Below, piece by piece: positions 9,483 to 13,289 of a stretch of DNA of 13,289 bases. The notes below the pieces were generated by a model. That model was not told the origin of the DNA and searched no databases. It saw nothing but the letters and a program-made list of their open reading frames with translations. The number at the start of each line of letters is the position of its first letter. Position 1 is the stretch's first letter. The stretch is from Phoronis ovalis (lineage: Eukaryota > Phoronida > Phoronidae), in NCBI GenBank assembly GCA_028565635.1, contig JAOXYB010039073.1:1-13289 (forward strand), in the 5' to 3' direction. The position numbers and the translations under genes were made by a program.

Positions 9483-9545
9483 AACATTATCATCAAATAT
9501 GGCAACCACACTGTGTTTTCTTGCCATTTCATCATTCAACATTGT
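9483..9545 (-). promoter_or_regulatory. SECIS element, type II-like
   Basis: On the minus strand the core reads ATGA (9532-9529) ... TGAT (9495-9492), the tandem G-A quartet of SECIS elements. Between them a 7-bp stem, ATGGCAA (9527-9521) with TTGCCAT (9505-9499), leads to an A-rich loop AAAA (9519-9516), the conserved unpaired adenines. A mini-stem CAC/GTG caps it, as in type II SECIS. Quartet-to-AA spacing is 9-11 nt depending on which adenines count. The helix below the quartet looks weak. This element recruits SBP2 and the Sec-specific elongation factor so that the UGA at 10399-10397 is decoded as selenocysteine. Confidence 0.85.
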
Positions 9546-9801
9546 CTTACAAGACTATCTTACCTAAATTTGATGAATAATTATCATTTAAGCTTAATTA
9601 ACGTATAAAAATACATGTTCACTTTTTAGTTCCTTGTTGGCCAAAGCGTTTTTTTTTTCAAATTCAGTGGACTCAGGACTATTTTCAATCCCAAAGCTAT
9701 GATCTCTTTCTGTTTCTTGTTTATGTACATTTACATTATATTTTTTATCAAGTGCACACTAATGTGGACAAAAGTATTTTGATAATATTCTTTGTTTCTA
9801 T

Positions 9802-10167
9802 TTAGTCATTTTTTTTCAGTTCTGAATAGTTTTGCAACCACTGCTTAACTTTTTCCACAGAGTAAGAACTAGGGCCAGGTCCTCCTTGAAAAACTATTAC
9901 ACCATTTTGAATAATGTAAAGCCGTTCTGGTAATGCTCCGTAGTTAGTCATGTAACTATTATCTATTTTGTCAACAATAACTGGAAAAGCTGTTGGATGA
10001 AATTCATTTAACAGTTCAGCTGCTTCAATTCTTTCAGCCAACATCTTAGGTTGTTTAACTTGATAATAGTTGCTATGAAACTTCCATTTATCAGTAGGGT
10101 GAGCTTCCTCAATGTAAATGGTAACTAAATCTGCCACATCAGAAAAGTTGGAGGCCATTGTGCAAAC
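9802..10167 (-). CDS. dio: Deiodinase exon 3: C-terminal catalytic domain
   Basis: 121 codons plus TAA. The acceptor is TTCTTCTTCTAATTACAG|GTTTGC. It opens VCTMASNFSDVADLV, then IYIEEAHPTDKW with catalytic His161, AERIEAAELL, FPVIVDKIDN, ALPERLYIIQNGVIVFQGG and the terminal helix VEKVKQWLQNY. An internal Met at 10158 could be mistaken for the gene start, but the deiodinase fold needs the upstream exons. Where vertebrate enzymes have a second conserved His (VKKHQN in type 2), this protein reads VKQPKM. Confidence 0.95.
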   Translation of the reverse strand, partial: VCTMASNFSDVADLVTIYIEEAHPTDKWKFHSNYYQVKQPKMLAERIEAAELLNEFHPTAFPVIVDKIDNSYMTNYGALPERLYIIQNGVIVFQGGPGPSSYSVEKVKQWLQNYSELKKND

Positions 10168-12604
10168 CTGTAATTAGAAGAAGAATGCAAACCTGCTTTA
10201 TTTGCCAAAATCTTCTAATCCAATCAGTGCAGTTTGTTATTGGAAGCAAATGTGTGTGTTGGTCAACTGCTATACCTATAAAAACTATGAAATTTAAGAA
10301 AATGCGGTAATTTATATTTATAGTTTTCAATTTAATTTTTTTTACCATGTTTTCACATATTCTACATACCTCAACATACTTTCCCATAAATGGAGGTCAG
10401 GTACAGCTTCCAAAGTTCACCACTAGAGGTCTTCCTAGTTTCTGGAAGTCGAGTAAGTGGCAAGGCTTACCATCAGTGTTCACTAATTCAGAATTGTGAG
10501 CTTTTCCTCCCTCATATATGGATTTCCAAAGGTCCACAGACATTGTCCTCAGACAAGTTTTGTATGCTTCGAATCCATAGAATGTGTCAAGCTAAACATA
10601 TTTAAAAGAGATACTTTTAAATTAAGATTGGTATCATAAAAGCTTGAATGTTTTCAGTAAGTAAGTACTCCTTTTATATTTACATTGCCCAAAAAGTGAT
10701 AAAAAAAGATAATACATATTTCCTCACTTTTCTCTTGGCAATGATGTCTTAATCCTACCCAAAGAAATGAATAATAACATAGTTGTTTGGGTTATGTAGA
10801 TGTTTGAAAGTTCTAACAGTGGAAAACCAGACTGTTTTATTTTATTTTTATAGAGTTTTTGAAATAATTTATATAAGATAAAGTTTTATTTTTGCCTTTA
10901 ATTCTTTATCTTTTCAAAACAGGTAGTCTTAAATTTATTCATTTGTATTAAATGCGTTTATAAGTTAAGCTTATAGTAAGATTTACTCATACTTGAACCT
11001 TATCCTGCTCATAAAGTGATCTCTTGTGATTCACCAACTATACTAAAGTTGACAAAAATAAGTGAAAAATCTATCTTATGCAAATGTCTGTATATTCTGG
11101 CAAATTGTGCACTTGTACCAGTAGTTTAATACATATAATAGAAATACCTTTAAATGTAAAAGTTGCGCTAGTTAAAACCTGCAAATTAATCTAAGTTTGG
11201 ATGTGTTTACCCACCGAGTTCTATTTTATCAGTAAAGGGTATAAAGCAGAAAGTTACCTTGCATTTCTCCAGAAGTATTTTTTAACCACGAAAAGTTTTT
11301 AAGTTTGGTAACGTTACCTCGATGCTACATACAAAACTGCCGAAAAAGCCAGTTACATGTCAGTAGAAGACTAAACAAGAAGAAACTTAAAAATAAACGA
11401 AACTGTTATCCTTTAGACAAACTGCCCTTAATCTACTCTGTACAAAATGTAAAGGTTTATCCAGCATGCTATACATTAACATGAATATGTAAGCCATACA
11501 AAAAGGTAATGTTAAATGTTTTACATTCTGCTACATTTCTTCTAAAGCTTGAATAAGAATCCTGCAATTTTATACCTAGTTGGGATTTATTTTCCATACT
11601 TTATAATCAATATAATTTAACATTCTTTCTATCAATTTTGAAATTATATTTTAATTCAACTGAAGCTTTAAGGCTAAACTAGACCCTCATTACTCTCGCA
11701 ATTCATTTTTTCACACAAAATAATTTTTTTTGAAACTTTAACATTCTGTCTATGTAATGGTGGTATTTTCAGACTTGTGTATAAAATTTATAACTCCCCA
11801 TAAAACTCATAAGGTATGTCCTATTGGAAAGTTAAGCGGATCTAAATTCGAGCTAACTACGTTTTTAAAGGATAAATGATATACTCCCATTATTTCTTAT
11901 GACCAAACTGTAAATATTGTGAATAATTTTTGAGTTATTAATTAATGTTTAAAAGAGGTATTTTTTTGCTAAGAAAAGTAAATGGATTATATAACCAAAA
12001 TCCCTGGTACAATTTAAAAATAGTCCATAACAAATTGAGGTAGCATCGTTTATTTGCTAAAAACATAGTCAGCACAAGTTTGGATCTACTAGGTTTTCTA
12101 AAAGGATGTACGTAACCTAATGATTTTTATACGGTGTCATTACATACATTTCACACATTAGTTTGAAAATACCATTATGACATAGCCTGAATGTTAAAGT
12201 TTCAGAAAACAGCTATTTTGTGTCAAAAAAATGTAATGTGAGTTTTTCATGAATTTTTATTTAAACAGTATATACGTAGTTAAGGTTTAGTCTTAATGTA
12301 TAGTATGCCTGTAGGTTAGATAGTGTGCAGTCAGCTAGGGTTATCAGAGTATACATTCACTAAACCATCCCAAGCTGAATTTACCTAATTCACGTTACAA
12401 CATTATGCTTACCCAAGTTTCTTTAGCAAAGGTCTGGCTAAAGGTTTCCTTCATGAATGGCGGCGAAAGTTTATTTTCTATTAATGTGTCACTCCAGGCT
12501 CTTGTAAATGGAATTCTCTTTAGTACGTTAAGTACTATGAACAGCACTGTTACACATGTAACTGTAACACCCTGTTGCAAATACTTTAAAATGTCTCCAA
12601 ACAT
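9802..12604 (-). CDS. dio: Iodothyronine deiodinase, selenoprotein, three coding exons
   Basis: This membrane-anchored enzyme removes iodine from iodothyronines (thyroxine-like substrates) by reductive deiodination. Coding exons are 12604-12413, 10591-10370 and 10167-9802, all phase 0, giving 259 residues, the normal family size. In order: membrane anchor (residues ~12-28), connecting segment ending EGGKAHNSELV, then a thioredoxin-fold catalytic domain with CHLLDF, GRPLVVNFGSCTU, Sec129, IYIEEAHPTDKW with His161, the presumed cis-Pro (Pro200) and ALPERLYIIQ (216-225). Sec129 and His161 are 32 residues apart, as Sec126 and His158 are in vertebrate type 1. ATG at 12604 is preceded by an in-frame TGA (12640-12638) and has A at -3. 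The stop is TAA, so the only in-frame TGA is the Sec codon. Features are mixed among vertebrate types (CHLLDF as in type 2, SCTU as in types 1 and 3), so it cannot be assigned to DIO1, 2 or 3. A second family histidine appears to be Pro178. Confidence 0.95.
10168..10369 (-). other. Deiodinase intron 2 (202 bp)
   Basis: A phase-0 intron, GTATGT to ATTACAG. The 10-mer CAGGTTTGCA occurs at the true acceptor and again 25 bases upstream, giving a decoy acceptor that would shift the frame. Confidence 0.85.
10370..10591 (-). CDS. dio: Deiodinase exon 2: active site with Sec codon
   Basis: 74 codons, phase 0 at both ends. The acceptor is TATGTTTAG|CTT and the donor GAG|GTATGT. It encodes the linker (LWKSIYEGGKAHNSELV), strand CHLLDFQKLGRPLVVNF and the active site GSCT-Sec-PPFMG. 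The in-frame TGA at 10399-10397 is the only interruption. Loss of function is unlikely, since the flanking residues match the family on both sides of the TGA. Cys127, two residues before Sec, is the cysteine kept in vertebrate types 1 and 3 and replaced by Ala in type 2. Confidence 0.95.
10397..10399 (-). other. dio: Selenocysteine UGA codon (Sec129)
   Basis: TGA read as selenocysteine, between ACC (Thr128) and CCT (Pro130). It is the nucleophile that takes iodine from the substrate. Recoding is supported by family motifs on both sides, the downstream SECIS and a distinct TAA stop. Confidence 0.95.
11695..12242. mobile_element. Inverted-repeat element, MITE-like (~548 bp)
   Basis: The arms are 11695-~11786 and ~12147-12242, about 92-96 bp each, and are imperfect reverse complements. 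Exact shared blocks include GAAACTTTAACATTC (11731-11745 against its complement at 12189-12203), CACAAAATA and GGTATTTTCA. No transposase is encoded between the arms, which fits a non-autonomous DNA transposon or foldback element. A target-site duplication is not clear. The interior overlaps a direct repeat also found at 12730-13035. Confidence 0.65.
11799..12105. repeat. Direct repeat, copy 1
   Basis: About 307 bp, aligned in order with 12730-13035. Shared blocks include CTCATAAGGTAT-like, CATTATTTCTTATGACCAAA-like and the exact 20-mer ATATAACCAAAATCCCTGGT (11989-12008). Most of it is inside the inverted-repeat element. Confidence 0.75.
12413..12604 (-). CDS. dio: Deiodinase exon 1: N-terminal membrane anchor
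   Basis: 64 codons from the ATG to Trp64. Residues 12-28 (GVTVTCVTVLFIVLNVL) form a hydrophobic membrane anchor followed by basic KR, as expected for a single-pass anchor holding the catalytic domain at a membrane. The donor is TGG|GTAAGC at 12412. The continuation FAKETW|LDTFYGFEAY into exon 2 matches the family pattern of a Trp-containing segment before the linker. The anchor is poorly conserved between deiodinases, so the call rests on position, phase, length and hydrophobicity rather than on a motif. Confidence 0.85.
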
Positions 12605-12620
12605 GTTTGTAGAGTTCTCT

Positions 12621-12646
12621 TCAGTAAAACTGCATCCTCATTGCAT
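12621..12646 (-). promoter_or_regulatory. Upstream ATGs / short uORFs before the deiodinase start
   Basis: On the minus strand, ATG CAA TGA (12646-12638) and a six-codon frame ATG AGG ATG ... TGA (12641-12621) precede the main ATG by 17-42 nt. If the transcript begins upstream of 12646 they could limit initiation at the main start. The 5' end of the mRNA is unknown. Confidence 0.45.
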
Positions 12647-12659
12647 CTTGCTTTTGTTT

Positions 12660-13289
12660 TGTTAGGGAAAACTTACTTTAAAAGCCTAGGCTAGAGTCTC
12701 GTTATGGTTTAAAAATAGAAATTCATTACTCATAAAAATCATAAGGTATTGTACATCCTACAGGAAAATGCATTAGAACTAAGTTCATCCTACCTTCATT
12801 TTTATGAAGTAAGCTATATAATTCTCATTATTTATTGTGACCAAATCGTAAAACACTGAAATCTTTAAATTACTAATAAATGTTTAAAAAAGATTCACTT
12901 TTCATTTGCTAAAAACTGAATTGAGTATATAACCAAAATCCCTGGTGTGATTTAAAATGGTCCAAAACAAATTATGGGAGTATCATATTACTTACTAAAG
13001 TCTTGTCAGCAAGAATTTAGGGATCATCTCAAAAGTTATCACAATGACCACAAACGTATAGCGTTTAATATAGGATTTACCCCCAACCCCCCTGGTCAAA
13101 CGTAGGGAGTTAGTAAAATCTGACAACCAATTTCAAGAGCGAAATCATTGATAAATTCTATTTAAAAAATATTTACCCCTACCGATAAACTTGTATGTTT
13201 TGACACAAAGCTACGTCTGGTACCTGTTTAAAGGCTGACGTTTGTAAATTGCTCTGCTTTCCGGCGCCACAGTACCAAATAATGTCAGC
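12660..13289. other. Region upstream of the deiodinase
   Basis: Probable 5' flank or further intron of the deiodinase. It holds direct-repeat copy 2 and then 250 bp with no coding potential that I recognise. No TATA box or other core promoter can be assigned with confidence. Confidence 0.5.
12730..13035. repeat. Direct repeat, copy 2
   Basis: Diverged second copy of 11799-12105, in the same orientation, containing the exact 20-mer ATATAACCAAAATCCCTGGT at 12927-12946. It lacks the long inverted arms of copy 1. It lies upstream of the deiodinase start, in the probable promoter or 5' region. Confidence 0.75.

Larger units (their letters stand above)
9350..9801 (-). other. Deiodinase 3' UTR (approximate end)
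   Basis: This is the sequence after the TAA stop (9804-9802) in the last exon. It contains the SECIS hairpin about 270 nt after the stop and an AATAAA signal about 425 nt after the stop. The exact cleavage site is not visible. Confidence 0.7.
10592..12412 (-). other. Deiodinase intron 1 (1821 bp)
   Basis: A phase-0 intron, GTAAGC to TGTTTAG. It is AT-rich, with the inverted-repeat element at 11695-12242 and one copy of the direct repeat (about 11799-12105). The stretch 10620-11690 shows no genes or clear repeats on either strand. Confidence 0.8.

Noticed and set aside
9351-9608. Plus-strand open frame of 85 codons
   Set aside because: It overlaps the antisense of the deiodinase 3' UTR and SECIS. 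The composition is low-complexity and matches nothing.
10139-10387. Minus-strand open frame of 82 codons starting at a Met after the TGA
   Set aside because: It begins inside deiodinase exon 2, after the Sec codon, and then reads through intron 2 and into exon 3 in the wrong frame.
10397-10399. TGA as a pseudogene-inactivating stop
   Set aside because: It is at the exact family position of selenocysteine, a SECIS is present, and the rest of the frame is intact.
10390-10605. Plus-strand open frame of 71 codons
   Set aside because: It is antisense to deiodinase exon 2, with no recognisable domain.
12405-12665. Plus-strand open frame of 86 codons
   Set aside because: It is antisense to deiodinase exon 1, which has a better coding case through splice phase, length and membrane anchor.
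1-13289. tRNA or rRNA genes, CRISPR arrays, bacterial-style operons, viral genes
   Set aside because: None seen on either strand by eye. The window is spliced animal DNA.

Overview
This is AT-rich animal nuclear DNA carrying two spliced genes on opposite strands. Every coding block has usable splice signals and compatible phases. A selenocysteine deiodinase beside a lectin built from many C-type lectin-like domains (CTLDs), with introns of roughly 50-1800 bp, suggests an invertebrate metazoan. A mollusc or other lophotrochozoan is my best guess, but no marker here proves it.

Plus strand, 121-8353: thirteen consecutive exons of a multi-CTLD protein of the mannose-receptor-like type. Joined, they give 2193 nt, exactly 731 codons with no in-frame stop. 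They cover the second half of one CTLD (a), four complete CTLDs (b-e) and the first half of a sixth (f). The signal peptide, upstream domains, the end of CTLD f and any membrane anchor lie outside what I can find. Sugar-binding motifs differ between domains: EPS, EPN, QPD, EPG and EPN. Only the last two keep a WxD motif.

Minus strand, about 12650 down to about 9350: a complete iodothyronine deiodinase in three coding exons (12604-12413, 10591-10370, 10167-9802), 259 residues, all junctions phase 0. Its active-site codon is an in-frame TGA (10399-10397) read as selenocysteine 129. A strong SECIS hairpin lies in the 3' UTR (about 9540-9483), followed by AATAAA at 9376-9371. A standard open-reading-frame search breaks this gene at the TGA and introns, so it is easily missed.

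Non-coding space holds a 548-bp inverted-repeat element (11695-12242) in deiodinase intron 1, a diverged ~310-bp direct repeat on both sides of deiodinase exon 1, two foldback hairpins in lectin introns, and copies of a dispersed repeat at about 5450-5510 and 8600-8945. The lectin gene and the deiodinase point towards each other. Because the lectin lacks its last CTLD half, the deiodinase may lie inside a large lectin intron. I see no functional link between them: one is a secreted or membrane recognition protein, the other a thyroid-hormone-type deiodinating enzyme.
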